Below, one piece after another: positions 1 to 8,841 of a DNA stretch of 64,000 bases (positions within the stretch are counted from its first letter, which is position 1; each line of letters opens with the position of its first letter). The DNA lies in NCBI RefSeq assembly GCF_013032855.1, contig NZ_WQDA01000002.1, positions 186,001 through 250,000 of the forward strand. The letters are read 5' to 3'. The notes beneath the pieces are model-generated. The model was not told the DNA's origin. It was given only the letters and a program-made list of their open reading frames with translations, and did not search any database. Source of the DNA: Ruegeria arenilitoris. GTDB taxonomy: Bacteria > Pseudomonadota > Alphaproteobacteria > Rhodobacterales > Rhodobacteraceae. Position numbers and translations under genes: made by a program.

Positions 1-356
1 GTTGGGCAGTAGGTCGCCCTGGCGATCTGTTTCGCCAAAGCATAGGCCGCCTGGGCATCCTGACCGGTTTTGAACGATACCGCGACCCGAGACGCCAGCT
101 GCGGGTCGACATTCATGATCGGGGTCAAACGGCCCCGCGGTTTGCCGGTCCCGCCCGGGCTGAGCCGGACGTCTGCGCGCGTTGTCACTCCGTCATTTCC
201 GAAACCGGACACATGCACCGACATATACCCAAGTTGCGTCCCCGGTGCAGACTGCGGAACTGGAACACTGAAGAAACCGGGGCGTTTGTCCGACCCGGTA
301 GAGGGGCTGCTGCACGCAGAAAGAAGGACGACGGCAAGGGCCGTCACGAAAGGCAT
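1..356 (-). CDS. putative lipoprotein, C-terminus cut by window edge
   Basis: Reading the minus strand from the ATG at 356 gives an open frame of 118 residues that runs off the left edge without a stop. The N-terminus is a short hydrophobic signal ending in the lipobox LLSAC, so the mature protein should begin at that cysteine and be lipid-anchored. The next ~100 residues are rich in Ser, Pro and Gly and include the stretch LGYMSVHVSGFGNDGVTTRA. No family is recognised. It is the gene downstream of ispG on the same strand, 111 bases away. Function unknown; the lipoprotein call rests only on the signal and lipobox. Confidence 0.6.
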   Translation of the reverse strand, partial: MPFVTALAVVLLSACSSPSTGSDKRPGFFSVPVPQSAPGTQLGYMSVHVSGFGNDGVTTRADVRLSPGGTGKPRGRLTPIMNVDPQLASRVAVSFKTGQDAQAAYALAKQIARATYCP

Positions 357-467
357 TGGTTTCAAAGAATCGAACTCCGGTCCAGACAGTCGATATCGCG
401 ATTGATACCGCAAAAATGGTCCTAAAAATGGCTTATGATGAATTAGTTCCGGATCGAAGTTAAAGTA

Positions 468-1589
468 CTACTCCGCCGACTCGGCCGCGGCTTCCAGCTC
501 GGCCGCCTTCTTTTCCACCTGCTCGACGATGTGGTCGATCATCTGTTCGTTCGACATCTTGTGGCTGGCCTTGCCCGCCAGATACACCATGCCCGAGCCT
601 GCGCCGCCGCCGGTAAAACCGACATCGGTCATCAACGCCTCGCCCGGGCCGTTGACGACGCAGCCGATGATCGACAGGCTCATCGGCGTCTTGATATGCT
701 CCAGCCGATGTTCCAGCGACTCGACGGTTTTGATCACGTCGAACCCCTGCCGCGCGCAGGACGGGCACGAGATGATGTTCACGCCCCGATGGCGCAGGCC
801 AAGAGACTTGAGGATCTCGAACCCGACCTTCACCTCTTCGACCGGATCGGCGGACAGGCTGACGCGGATCGTGTCGCCGATGCCCATCCACAGCAGGTTG
901 CCCAGCCCGATGGCCGACTTGATCGTGCCGCTGACCAGCCCACCGGCCTCGGTGATGCCCAGATGGATCGGGGCGTCGGTGGCCTCGGCGATGCCCTGAT
1001 AGGCCGCGGCCGACAGGAACACGTCGCTGGCCTTCACGCTGATCTTGAATTCGTGGAAATCGTTATCCTGCAGAATACGGATATGCTCCAACCCGCTTTC
1101 CACCATCGCTTCAGGGCACGGCTCGCCATATTTCTCCAGCAGGTGCTTTTCCAGGCTGCCCGCGTTCACGCCGATGCGGATCGAGCAATTGTGGTCGCGT
1201 GCGGCCTTGATGACCTCTTTCACCCGCGCCTCGTCACCGATATTGCCCGGATTGATGCGCAGGCAGGCGGCACCGGCCTCGGCGGCCTCGATCCCGCGGC
1301 GATAGTGGAAATGGATATCCGCCACGATCGGCACCGGGCTTTCGCGCACGATCTCCTTCAACGCTTTCGACGACGCCTCGTCCGGGACCGAAACGCGCAC
1401 GATATCGGCCCCCGCCTCTGCCGCAGCTTGTACCTGCGCCACGGTCGCGGCGACATCGGTCGTCAGCGTGTTGGTCATGGTCTGAACGGCAATCGGCGCG
1501 TCGCCACCTACCGGGACATTGCCCACCATGATCTGGCGGGATTTGCGGCGATAGATGTCGCGCCAAGGGCGCACATGGTTCAGAGACAT
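468..1589 (-). CDS. ispG: 4-hydroxy-3-methylbut-2-enyl diphosphate synthase IspG
   Basis: This is the penultimate enzyme of the MEP isoprenoid pathway. It reduces 2-C-methyl-erythritol 2,4-cyclodiphosphate to HMBPP using a [4Fe-4S] cluster. The protein is 373 residues, normal for the bacterial two-domain form. The TIM-barrel half starts with [20 protein letters not shown]. The C-terminal reductase half has CPSCARQGF near residue 275 and [13 protein letters not shown] about 30 residues later, giving the three cluster cysteines and the conserved Glu. It lies downstream of the RodZ-like gene on the same strand, with a 72-base gap, an arrangement common in Rhodobacterales. Confidence 0.97.
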   Translation of the reverse strand: MSLNHVRPWRDIYRRKSRQIMVGNVPVGGDAPIAVQTMTNTLTTDVAATVAQVQAAAEAGADIVRVSVPDEASSKALKEIVRESPVPIVADIHFHYRRGIEAAEAGAACLRINPGNIGDEARVKEVIKAARDHNCSIRIGVNAGSLEKHLLEKYGEPCPEAMVESGLEHIRILQDNDFHEFKISVKASDVFLSAAAYQGIAEATDAPIHLGITEAGGLVSGTIKSAIGLGNLLWMGIGDTIRVSLSADPVEEVKVGFEILKSLGLRHRGVNIISCPSCARQGFDVIKTVESLEHRLEHIKTPMSLSIIGCVVNGPGEALMTDVGFTGGGAGSGMVYLAGKASHKMSNEQMIDHIVEQVEKKAAELEAAAESAE

Positions 1590-1661
1590 GAAAACGGATC
1601 CGCGTCAGCCTGGGGTCTGGCCTTTAGATAGTCCGGGGGCAAGCCCGCCGCAATGGCAAGA

Positions 1662-2882
1662 TCACTCTGCCGGCGCCTCGGCGGATTGTGTCTGAAGCTC
1701 GGCCACCAGTTGTTTGAGCGCAATGTTTTGCTCAGCCTCAAGATCCGCCACGGCATAGGTCTCGGCCACAGCGTCCTTGGACAGAACCACACCCTTGGCG
1801 ACGGTTCCCGGTGCACCGGCCGGCCCATAGAGCTCGCCGTTCATCGAGAAATACACGTTGCCCGACGCACCGGCCCGCAGTTGCGGCGGCTCTTCCGTCA
1901 GGGGAACCTCAAAGCTCTTGCCGTTTTCGACGGTTCCCAACGTGCCTTCGAAGATCACGCTGCCATCCGCTGCGGTGACCCGCATCCAGGCCGGTTCGAC
2001 CGCGACGATTTTCAGCGACGTGTCGACCTTTTCAACCACCTGTGGAAGGGTCGCGGCAGTTCTTTCGACGGTATGAATTTCAGCCAGCGCGATTTCCGGG
2101 ACTTCCGGCGGACGGAACGTGCCTACGGTCCGAGGATCGAGTGTGGAAATCGGGGCATCCCGCGCAACCATCACCGGTACATCCAGTGCTTGGGGGCGGT
2201 AGAGACGGTCCAGCGCTTCGGGGCTGGGAATTTCTGCGGCCGCAACCTCGGTCGTTCCGGACTCGGTCCGGATGGCCGACAGCGGGTCAAGATCGGACAG
2301 CACGACCGGGGCCTGTTCGACGGGCGAGACCTGAACCTGCTGGATCTTGTTCAGAACCGACCAGCCGCCATATCCGATCCCGGCAATCAGCGCGAGGAGG
2401 ACAAGCGACGAGCCTACGGCACGCGGCTCGATCTGGCTGAACACGGACTCGCGGCCGGGAATGTAGGGCGTGTTCGGCGAAATGAACGGATCGCGCCCCA
2501 TCGGGCCACGGTTCGGAAGGTCCCCGACCGATTTTTTGACGACCGATGCCTGTGCGGACATTCCATGTGCCACTTCGAACCCGCTTTCCTTGCAGAACGC
2601 GGCAAAAGTGTCGTCAGGGTTCATCCCCAGATAACGGGCGTAAGAACGCACATACCCGGCGATGAAGCCGGGTGTGTCGAATGCGTCGGGATCGGCATTC
2701 TCGATGGCAGCGATGTAGTTGGCCTTGATCCGCAGTTCGCGCTGTACGTCGAGAAGAGACTTGCCCATCGTTGCGCGCTCACCGCGCATCACGTCGCCAA
2801 GCCGTACTTCGTAGTCGTCGAACCCCTTGGGCCTGACGTCCACGTCTTCTTCGGAATTGCGCTGTGTCCTGCGCCCAATCAT
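1662..2882 (-). CDS. RodZ-like membrane protein (N-terminal HTH, C-terminal DUF4115)
   Basis: The 406-residue protein has the RodZ layout. An Xre/Cro-type helix-turn-helix lies at about residues 20-90 (MGKSLLDVQRELRIKANYIA, then IENADPDAFDTPGFIAGYVRSYARYLG). A linker follows, then one membrane segment near 155-178 (AVGSSLVLLALIAGIGYGG), then a long periplasmic region ending in a beta-rich DUF4115 domain (AVEPAWMRVTAADGSVIFEG). RodZ proteins link MreB to the cell-wall elongation machinery, with the HTH in the cytoplasm. I infer the same role. The gene precedes ispG on the minus strand. A CtrA-like site lies 80 bases upstream of its start. Confidence 0.85.
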   Translation of the reverse strand: MIGRRTQRNSEEDVDVRPKGFDDYEVRLGDVMRGERATMGKSLLDVQRELRIKANYIAAIENADPDAFDTPGFIAGYVRSYARYLGMNPDDTFAAFCKESGFEVAHGMSAQASVVKKSVGDLPNRGPMGRDPFISPNTPYIPGRESVFSQIEPRAVGSSLVLLALIAGIGYGGWSVLNKIQQVQVSPVEQAPVVLSDLDPLSAIRTESGTTEVAAAEIPSPEALDRLYRPQALDVPVMVARDAPISTLDPRTVGTFRPPEVPEIALAEIHTVERTAATLPQVVEKVDTSLKIVAVEPAWMRVTAADGSVIFEGTLGTVENGKSFEVPLTEEPPQLRAGASGNVYFSMNGELYGPAGAPGTVAKGVVLSKDAVAETYAVADLEAEQNIALKQLVAELQTQSAEAPAE

Positions 2883-2961
2883 TCCTGCTGCCCCATTCTG
2901 CCCATCGCGTGTTTCACGCTAACGGCGAATCATCCCCATAACGATTCGTCCGCTACTTTTG

Positions 2962-2977
2962 TTAGCGTAAGCTTAAC
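2962..2977. promoter_or_regulatory. CtrA-like site upstream of the RodZ-like gene
   Basis: The sequence reads TTAG-CGTAAGC-TTAAC, one mismatch from the CtrA consensus TTAA-N7-TTAAC. It is 80 bases upstream of the minus-strand RodZ-like start and 35 bases beyond the hemA stop. CtrA controls cell-cycle, motility and, indirectly, GTA genes in this order. The assignment is by consensus only; AT-rich gaps in GC-rich genomes yield chance matches. Confidence 0.35.
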
Positions 2978-3011
2978 ACGCGGCAAACAAGTTGCACATG
3001 TCGGCGTTAGG

Positions 3012-4235
3012 TTAACCAGCAAGTTCGGCGCGATTTAGCGCACAATGTGACCAAAGTTCGTCCATGGCCTGGACCAGACGGTTCATCTCGTTGGGTCCAT
3101 GAACCGGCGAAGGCGTAAAGCGCAGACGCTCCGTCCCCCGCGGAACGGTCGGGAAATTGATCGGTTGCACGTAGATCCCGTAGTCGTCCAGCAGCATGTC
3201 GCTGAGCTTTTTGGTGTGCACCGGGTTGCCAACGATCACCGGAACGATGTGGCTGCCGTGATCGATCAGCGGCAAGCCCAGACCCTTCAGTCGCAGCTTG
3301 AGGATCTTGGCTTGGGTCTGATGCTGCTCACGCAGTTCGGGCGCTGTCTTGAGATACGCCACCGAGGCCGCAGCACCGGCCGCGACCGATGGTGGCAGCG
3401 AGGTGGTGAAGATGAAGCCCGGGGCATATGAACGGACCGCATCGCACATCTTCGCGCTTGCTGCGATATACCCACCCATCACGCCGTAGGCTTTGGCCAA
3501 AGTGCCATTGATGATGTCAATCCGGTGCGCCAGGCGGTCCCTCTCGGTCACACCGCCACCGCGCGGGCCATACATGCCAACCGCGTGCACTTCGTCGATA
3601 TAGGTCAGCGCGCCGAATTCGTCGGCCAAGTCGCAGATCTGTTCGATCGGACCAAAGTCGCCATCCATCGAGTAGACCGACTCGAACGCGATCAGCTTCG
3701 GCGCCGCCGGATCGTCGGCCTGCAGCAGCTCGCGCAGGTGCTCAACGTCGTTGTGACGGAAGATCCGCTTGGCCCCGCCATTGCGGCGCACGCCTTCGAT
3801 CATCGACGCGTGGTTCAGTTCGTCGGAATAGATGATCAGCCCGGGAAACAGCTTGGGCAGCGTGCTGAGCGTGGCGTCATTGGCGATGTAGGCGCTGGTG
3901 AACAGCAGGGCCGCTTCCTTGCCGTGCAGATCGGCCAGCTCGGCCTCGAGCCGCTTGTGGTAGACGGTCGTACCCGAGATGTTGCGCGTCCCGCCAGAAC
4001 CCGCTCCGGCTGCGTCGATCGCCTCGTGCATCGCCGCCAGCACGACGGGGTGCTGCCCCATGCCAAGGTAGTCGTTGCCGCACCAGACGGTGATGTTCTG
4101 CTGTGACCCGTCCGGACGCGTACGCACGGCAAGGGGAAAATGTCCGTTGCGGCGTTCGATGTCGATGAAGGTCCGGTAACGGCCTTCGTCGTGCAGCCTT
4201 GCAATCGCTGAGTCGAGCTGAGCAGTGTAGTCCAA
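3012..4235 (-). CDS. hemA: 5-aminolevulinate synthase HemA (TTG start)
   Basis: This PLP enzyme condenses glycine and succinyl-CoA to 5-aminolevulinate, the first step of heme and corrin synthesis by the C4 route. Landmarks are [28 protein letters not shown], the Asp-containing [17 protein letters not shown] and the PLP lysine in [13 protein letters not shown] near residue 248. The start is set at the TTG at 4235. It gives the family N-terminus [15 protein letters not shown] and 407 residues, and a perfect AAGGAGG lies five bases before it. The longer ATG at 4274 adds 13 unlike residues. An FNR-type box 139 bases upstream suggests oxygen control. Confidence 0.95.
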   Translation of the reverse strand: MDYTAQLDSAIARLHDEGRYRTFIDIERRNGHFPLAVRTRPDGSQQNITVWCGNDYLGMGQHPVVLAAMHEAIDAAGAGSGGTRNISGTTVYHKRLEAELADLHGKEAALLFTSAYIANDATLSTLPKLFPGLIIYSDELNHASMIEGVRRNGGAKRIFRHNDVEHLRELLQADDPAAPKLIAFESVYSMDGDFGPIEQICDLADEFGALTYIDEVHAVGMYGPRGGGVTERDRLAHRIDIINGTLAKAYGVMGGYIAASAKMCDAVRSYAPGFIFTTSLPPSVAAGAAASVAYLKTAPELREQHQTQAKILKLRLKGLGLPLIDHGSHIVPVIVGNPVHTKKLSDMLLDDYGIYVQPINFPTVPRGTERLRFTPSPVHGPNEMNRLVQAMDELWSHCALNRAELAG

Positions 4236-4576
4236 AGGACCCTCCTTCGTGACCCCGCCGCAGGGTGATTGCACGGCAAGGCTGTGTTCCGATGCGTATC
4301 ATAACCGATTTTTCGGCCGCATCCGCGCCTATTTTCAGGTTTCCTGCCTAACGCCCAGACAGGGGTCGCAACTTTGATTTGCATCAATTATCGCCTTGAA
4401 CCCGCAGCGACAAGTAAAGTTGAGACCATAAGGCGCGAGGAAACGACGCAGGTTACGTCCCGTTTCGCGCAGAATGTTTCCGATCAGACGCGCGTTTTCC
4501 CGCCGCTACGGGCTGGACGGCGCTGCCAGCGCTGTTAGGGTCCGCCGCAATATCTCATCCATTCAGGAGTACACCC
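4236..4576. other. divergent promoter region, hemA and M20 peptidase genes
   Basis: This 341-base non-coding stretch separates the divergent starts of hemA (minus) and the M20 peptidase gene (plus). It contains the hemA Shine-Dalgarno at 4241-4247, an FNR-type box at 4374-4387 and the AGGAG of the peptidase gene just before 4577. No RNA gene or hidden ORF is supported. Confidence 0.7.
4374..4387. promoter_or_regulatory. perfect FNR/FnrL-type box
   Basis: The sequence is TTGAT-TTGC-ATCAA, an exact match to the FNR consensus TTGAT-N4-ATCAA. It is 139 bases upstream of the hemA TTG. In Rhodobacter, hemA is a known FnrL target carrying such a box. Control of the divergent peptidase gene is possible but the box is 190 bases from that start. 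Confidence 0.75.
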
Positions 4577-5962
4577 ATGTCGCTTGACGCCACTCTGAGC
4601 AAAATCGACTCTGACCTCTCAGCCTCCATCGAGCGGCTGATGGAGTTTCTGCGAATCCCGTCGATTTCCACCGATCCGGCCTTCAAGAAAGACGTGGACA
4701 AGGCGGCCGACTGGTTGGTCGACGACCTCAAAAGCATCGGGATTGATGCGAAAAAGCACCCGACCCCGGGCCACCCGATGGTCGTGGGCCATGTCGGCGA
4801 CGACGCGGACGCCCCGCACGTGTTGTTCTACGGCCATTATGATGTGCAGCCCGTTGATCCCTTGGACCTGTGGAACCGTGACCCGTTCGACCCGGCGCTG
4901 GAAGAGACAGAACACGGTCAGGTCATCCGCGGACGGGGCTCTTCGGATGACAAGGGTCAGCTAATGACATTTGTCGAAGCCTGCCGCGCCTGGAAGGCGG
5001 TCAACGGCAAGCTGCCTTGCCGCATCACGTTTTTCTTCGAAGGCGAAGAGGAGTCCGGTTCACCTTCGCTGGTCCCATTTCTCGAGGCCAACAAGGAAGA
5101 GTTGAAGGCCGATCTGGCGCTGGTCTGCGACACCTCGATGGTATCACGCGGGGTGCCCTCGATCGCATCGCAACTGCGCGGCATGCTCAAGGACGAATTC
5201 ACCATCATCGGTCCGCGCATCGACCTGCATTCCGGCCATTACGGCGGCCCCGGCTTAAACCCGCTGCGGGAAATCTCGCGGATCGTTGCCTCGTTCTACG
5301 ATGAGGAAACCGGACGGGTCGCTGTGGAAGGTTTCTACGAAGGAGTCCACGAAGTCCCCGCCGAACAGCTGCGCCAGTGGGAGAACTGTGGTTTTGACGA
5401 GGCCGAGTACCTCAACTCGGTAGGCTACACGCGACCTCATGGTGAGAAAGGGTACTCGACCCTGGAACAGCAGTGGGCGCGCCCGACGCTGGAGATCAAC
5501 GGGCTGTGGGGCGGCTACAATGGCGCCGGTTCGAAAACGGTGATCCCCAGCCAGGCGCACTGCAAGATCACCTGTCGCCTGGTCGGTGAAATGGACCCGG
5601 ACAAACTGCGCGACAAGATCCGGAAGCATGTTGAAGACCGGCTCTCGCCTGACGCCAAAGTCGTCTGGGACAATGATCTCGAAGGCTCCCCCGCATCCGT
5701 GATGAACCTGGATCGCCCGGAATTCGAAGCGGCACGCGCCGCACTGTCCGACGAATGGGGGCGCGAAGCCGTTTTCACCGGCATGGGAGGATCGATCCCG
5801 GTGGTGGGGTATTTCAATACGGTCCTGGGTCTGGATTCAATGTTGGTCGGCTATGCCAACGACGATGACGCAATCCATTCGCCCAATGAAAAATACGACG
5901 TGAAGAGCTTTCACAAAGGGATCCGCTCGTGGGCCCGAATTCTGGACGCTCTGAGCCGATAG
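4577..5962 (+). CDS. M20-family metallopeptidase (dipeptidase)
   Basis: The 461-residue protein is a dinuclear zinc exo- or dipeptidase of the M20/CNDP type, acting on small peptides in the cytoplasm (no signal peptide). Metal-site motifs are in order: FYGHYDVQPVDP (His87, catalytic Asp89), RGSSDDKG with the bridging Asp, FFEGEEESGSPS with the catalytic Glu pair, and LHSGHYGGPG in the dimerisation lid. The end, ANDDDAIHSPNEKYDVKSF, holds the last metal His. The start has AGGAG seven bases upstream. Substrate cannot be told from sequence. The gene stands alone and converges on lpdA. Confidence 0.88.
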   Translation: MSLDATLSKIDSDLSASIERLMEFLRIPSISTDPAFKKDVDKAADWLVDDLKSIGIDAKKHPTPGHPMVVGHVGDDADAPHVLFYGHYDVQPVDPLDLWNRDPFDPALEETEHGQVIRGRGSSDDKGQLMTFVEACRAWKAVNGKLPCRITFFFEGEEESGSPSLVPFLEANKEELKADLALVCDTSMVSRGVPSIASQLRGMLKDEFTIIGPRIDLHSGHYGGPGLNPLREISRIVASFYDEETGRVAVEGFYEGVHEVPAEQLRQWENCGFDEAEYLNSVGYTRPHGEKGYSTLEQQWARPTLEINGLWGGYNGAGSKTVIPSQAHCKITCRLVGEMDPDKLRDKIRKHVEDRLSPDAKVVWDNDLEGSPASVMNLDRPEFEAARAALSDEWGREAVFTGMGGSIPVVGYFNTVLGLDSMLVGYANDDDAIHSPNEKYDVKSFHKGIRSWARILDALSR

Positions 5963-5972
5963 CCGCGAATAT

Positions 5973-6092
5973 CGCAAGGCGCTGCCTTGCGCTCCGGGAT
6001 ACTCCGAGCCGGGTGAAGCGCGGATGCGAACTTCATCTGGCCGGCAGTATCCCGGGGGTGTCGCGGGCAACGCGGCCGGGGGCACCGCCCCC
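5973..6092. repeat. composite palindromic repeat between convergent genes
   Basis: Three nested inverted repeats fill the gap between the M20 peptidase gene and lpdA. The first is CGCAAGGC/GCCTTGCG at 5973-5991. The second is CCGGGATACT at 5994-6003 pairing with AGTATCCCGG at 6046-6055, with further pairing inside (GCCGG, TGAAG with CTTCA, CCGGC). The third is GGGGGC/GCCCCC at 6078-6092. The minus-strand reading CCGGGATACT...GGCCAGATGAAG is of a kind I recall as dispersed in Rhodobacterales genomes. It may be a REP-like element that also ends transcription from both sides. Confidence 0.55.
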
Positions 6093-6120
6093 ATAAGCCG
6101 CAGCCCGCGGACAGACCGTT

Positions 6121-7515
6121 TTACATGTGGATCACGCGCCCGTAGGCGTCCAAAACCGATTCATGCATCATTTCCGACAAGGTCGGGTGCGGGAAGACTG
6201 TATTCATCAGGTCTTCTTCGGTAGTCTCCAACTGGCGACCGACGACATAGCCCTGAATCAGTTCGGTCACTTCCGCACCAACCATATGGGCGCCCAGCAA
6301 CTCGCCGGTTTTCGCGTCGAATACGGTTTTTATCATGCCTTCCGGCTCGCCCAATGCAATTGCCTTGCCATTGCCGATGAACGGGAAGCGGCCCACCTTG
6401 ACATCAAAGCCAAGCTCCTTGGCCTTGGCCTCGGTATAGCCAACCGACGCGACCTGGGGATGACAATAGGTACATCCAGCGATGCTCTCCGGTTTCACGG
6501 GATGGGCATGTTTGCCAGCGATGAGTTCTGCGACCATCACGCCTTCGTGGCTGGCCTTGTGCGCAAGCCAAGGCGCCCCGGCGATGTCGCCGATTGCATA
6601 GAGGCCATCGACCCCGGTCCGGCAGTATGCATCCGTCACCACATGGGTGCGGTCAATTTTGACGCCCAGCGCCTCAAGCCCGAGGTTCTCGACATTTCCG
6701 ACGATCCCAACGGCAGAGATGACAGTATCGAAATCGTGCTTTTCGACCTTGCCGCCGGTTTCGATATGAGCCGTCACCTTGCCTTTGCCGCGATCCAGCT
6801 GCTTGACCATGGATTTCTCCATGATCTTCATGCCCTGTTTGACAAACGATTTCTTGGCGAACGCGCTGATCTCGGCATCTTCGACCGGCAAGACCCGATC
6901 CATCACTTCGACCACGGTCGTGTCTGCGCCCAACGTATTGTAGAAGCTGGCAAACTCGATCCCGATCGCTCCGGACCCGATAACAAGCAGCTTTTTCGGC
7001 ATCCGGGCCGGTTGCAGCGCATGTTTGTAGGTCCAGACCAGATCGCCATCTGCTTCCAGGCCCGGCAACTCGCGCGCACGGGCACCGGTGGCCAAGATGA
7101 TGTTCTTCGCCGTCAGATCCTCGGTGCCCTTGTCGGTCTTGACCGTCACTTTGCCTTTCGACGGGATTGTCGCCTCGCCCATCACGACGGTGACTTTGTT
7201 CTTCTTCAGCAGATGACCGACGCCGCTGGTCAGTTGCTTGGCAACCCCGCGCGAGCGTTTGACGACCGCGTCCAGATCGTAACCGATCTTGTCGGCACTC
7301 AGACCGAAGTCCTTTGCGCGCTCCATCAGGTGGAACACTTCGGCCGACCGCAGCAAGGCCTTGGTCGGGATGCAGCCCCAGTTCAGGCAGATGCCGCCCA
7401 GATGCTCGCGCTCGACCACGGCGGTCTTGAGGCCCAGTTGGGCCGCACGAATGGCAGCCACATAGCCGCCGGGGCCCGCACCGATTACGATCAGATCAAA
7501 GGATTGTGCAGCCAT
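6121..7515 (-). CDS. lpdA: dihydrolipoyl dehydrogenase (E3)
   Basis: This FAD flavoprotein reoxidises dihydrolipoyl groups with NAD+ for the 2-oxoacid dehydrogenase complexes. The 464 residues show the FAD Rossmann motif VIGAGPGGYVAA at 10-21, the redox disulfide GGICLNWGCIP (Cys43, Cys48), the NAD motif VIGSGAIGIEFAS, and the C-terminal HPHPTLSEMMHE with the His-Glu active-site pair. It is far from pdhABC at 25.7-29.4 kb, but an almost identical palindrome precedes both (7547-7564 and 25679-25698), so co-regulation is likely. Other copies for the oxoglutarate or glycine systems would lie elsewhere. Confidence 0.95.
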   Translation of the reverse strand: MAAQSFDLIVIGAGPGGYVAAIRAAQLGLKTAVVEREHLGGICLNWGCIPTKALLRSAEVFHLMERAKDFGLSADKIGYDLDAVVKRSRGVAKQLTSGVGHLLKKNKVTVVMGEATIPSKGKVTVKTDKGTEDLTAKNIILATGARARELPGLEADGDLVWTYKHALQPARMPKKLLVIGSGAIGIEFASFYNTLGADTTVVEVMDRVLPVEDAEISAFAKKSFVKQGMKIMEKSMVKQLDRGKGKVTAHIETGGKVEKHDFDTVISAVGIVGNVENLGLEALGVKIDRTHVVTDAYCRTGVDGLYAIGDIAGAPWLAHKASHEGVMVAELIAGKHAHPVKPESIAGCTYCHPQVASVGYTEAKAKELGFDVKVGRFPFIGNGKAIALGEPEGMIKTVFDAKTGELLGAHMVGAEVTELIQGYVVGRQLETTEEDLMNTVFPHPTLSEMMHESVLDAYGRVIHM

Positions 7516-7546
7516 GTTTACCTCTCGGCGCAGGTCGATTGAAAAC

Positions 7547-7564
7547 TAGTTTACCGTTAAACTA
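7547..7564. promoter_or_regulatory. palindromic operator upstream of lpdA, shared with pdhA
   Basis: A perfect dyad TAGTTTA-CCGT-TAAACTA ends 32 bases upstream of the lpdA start. The same arms with the same 4-base spacer occur before pdhA. The position suggests overlap with the promoter, which would favour repression. The regulator is not encoded in this window; the short AT-rich dyad would suit a MarR-type dimer, but that is a guess. Confidence 0.7.
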
Positions 7565-7726
7565 TTTTTTTGAACGCATCAATATGCTGCCCCGCGACAT
7601 ATGTGACGCAGGGTCATCAAAACAAGAGCGCGCGGTATTCAGCCTATACCCCGCGTCCCTTGAAGGCTAGAAAAGACCTGCAATCATGTTCGAATTTCGG
7701 ATCTGCAGATTTTAGGGAAACCAATC

Positions 7727-8158
7727 ATGGCCAGGACTCTCAAAGATTTGTTGCTTGCCCTTTTGAACGCCACACTGATCCTTGTGGCTCTGTGTCTGTT
7801 CCTTGGTTGGAAGCTGGCGCGAAGCGTCGAGAATATTCAGGACAACTTCAGAGAAAGCCTGCAAATGGTTCAGCCGCTGCGTGAACAGGCGCAGGGCGTC
7901 CGAGAGGATCTTGCAAGTCTGCGCGCTGATCTGTCCGGTATTCGCATCCTGGGAGATGATGAGCCGGAGTTGAAGCAGAAGCTTCAGCAGGCGCTGGTGC
8001 GATTGGACGAGGTCCAGGCCAAGCTGGAAACCACGCAGGCCCGCCTCAACGAACTGGTCGAAAACCCTCAGCTACTGATTGATTACGCAATCACCACGGC
8101 CGTCGATGCCACAACGGCCAGGCTGATCGAATTGCGCGGATGTGGGAAGGCGGCCTAA
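7727..8158 (+). CDS. conserved hypothetical membrane-anchored coiled-coil protein
   Basis: The 143-residue protein has one membrane segment at about residues 9-31 (LLALLNATLILVALCLFLGWKL). A long heptad-like region follows (EQAQGVREDLASLRADLSGI and LKQKLQQALVRLDEVQAKLETTQARLNELVEN) that should form a coiled coil. No enzyme motif is seen. It probably sits in the inner membrane as an anchor or scaffold. It converges on the DUF924 gene with a 4-base stop overlap (8155-8158), and the composition matches its neighbours. Function not recognised. Confidence 0.6.
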   Translation: MARTLKDLLLALLNATLILVALCLFLGWKLARSVENIQDNFRESLQMVQPLREQAQGVREDLASLRADLSGIRILGDDEPELKQKLQQALVRLDEVQAKLETTQARLNELVENPQLLIDYAITTAVDATTARLIELRGCGKAA

Positions 8159-8733
8159 CCCGCCGCCTGCAACTCACGCACCGTTGTGCCGTATCCGCCG
8201 CCGCTGACATATGCGGCTTCGGGTGCCGTCGTCTCACGGGCAAGCGCCGCGTTGCGGTACGGGAAACGCCCGAATTTCCGGATCACCTCACGATGGGCGC
8301 GGGCATGCAGCAGGTTGCTTGCACCATGTTCCGGCATGCGCTGGCACATCAGGCGCACACAGCGCTCCTGATCGCACAGGTTCTCTGAATGCATCATCGG
8401 AAGGTAGAAGAACTGTCGGGCGGGCTCGTCGATCTTCAGATCCCATTCCTTGTCGACGGCACATTTCGCCGCTGCCAGTGCCGCCTTGTCGGACGAGAAG
8501 GCTTTGCCGCTGCCCCGGAACATGTTGCGCGGAAACTGGTCCATGAGGATGATGTAGGCCAGCGATCCGCTGGGATATGTCAACCACAGAGAGAACTTAC
8601 CCTCGCACGCGGCTTGCCATGTCTCAAGGAAGCGGTCCCGTATCTGCGCATCCAGCGCTTCATCTTCGCGGTACCACCCCTCGGGGCCCACTTCATCCAA
8701 CCAGAAACTCAGTACTTCTTCAGGACCAACCAT
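8155..8733 (-). CDS. DUF924 family protein
   Basis: The 192-residue protein begins MVGPEEVLSFWLDEVGPEGWY and contains LILMDQFPRNMFRG-like text (IILMDQFPRNMFRGSGKAFSSD) and FFYLPMMHSENLCDQERCVRL, the hallmarks of the DUF924 family of all-helical, TPR-like soluble proteins. Their biochemical role is unknown. No signal peptide is present. The gene lies downstream of the MFS gene on the same strand, with a 108-base gap that includes a TGTTAC-A-GTAACA dyad at 8798-8810. Confidence 0.85.
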   Translation of the reverse strand: MVGPEEVLSFWLDEVGPEGWYREDEALDAQIRDRFLETWQAACEGKFSLWLTYPSGSLAYIILMDQFPRNMFRGSGKAFSSDKAALAAAKCAVDKEWDLKIDEPARQFFYLPMMHSENLCDQERCVRLMCQRMPEHGASNLLHARAHREVIRKFGRFPYRNAALARETTAPEAAYVSGGGYGTTVRELQAAG

Positions 8734-8841
8734 TGCCCTTGACTCCGTCTGTTCCCCCCCGAGGGACGTAACGTCATATAAGTCGGTTTTACAGACTTGT
8801 TACAGTAACATATTGCAACATTGACGACATAAATCCGGCGG

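Noticed and set aside
7567..7582. FNR-like half sequence (TTTGA-ACGC-ATCAA) near lpdA
   Set aside because: The left half deviates from TTGAT, so only one half-site matches. It was not called.
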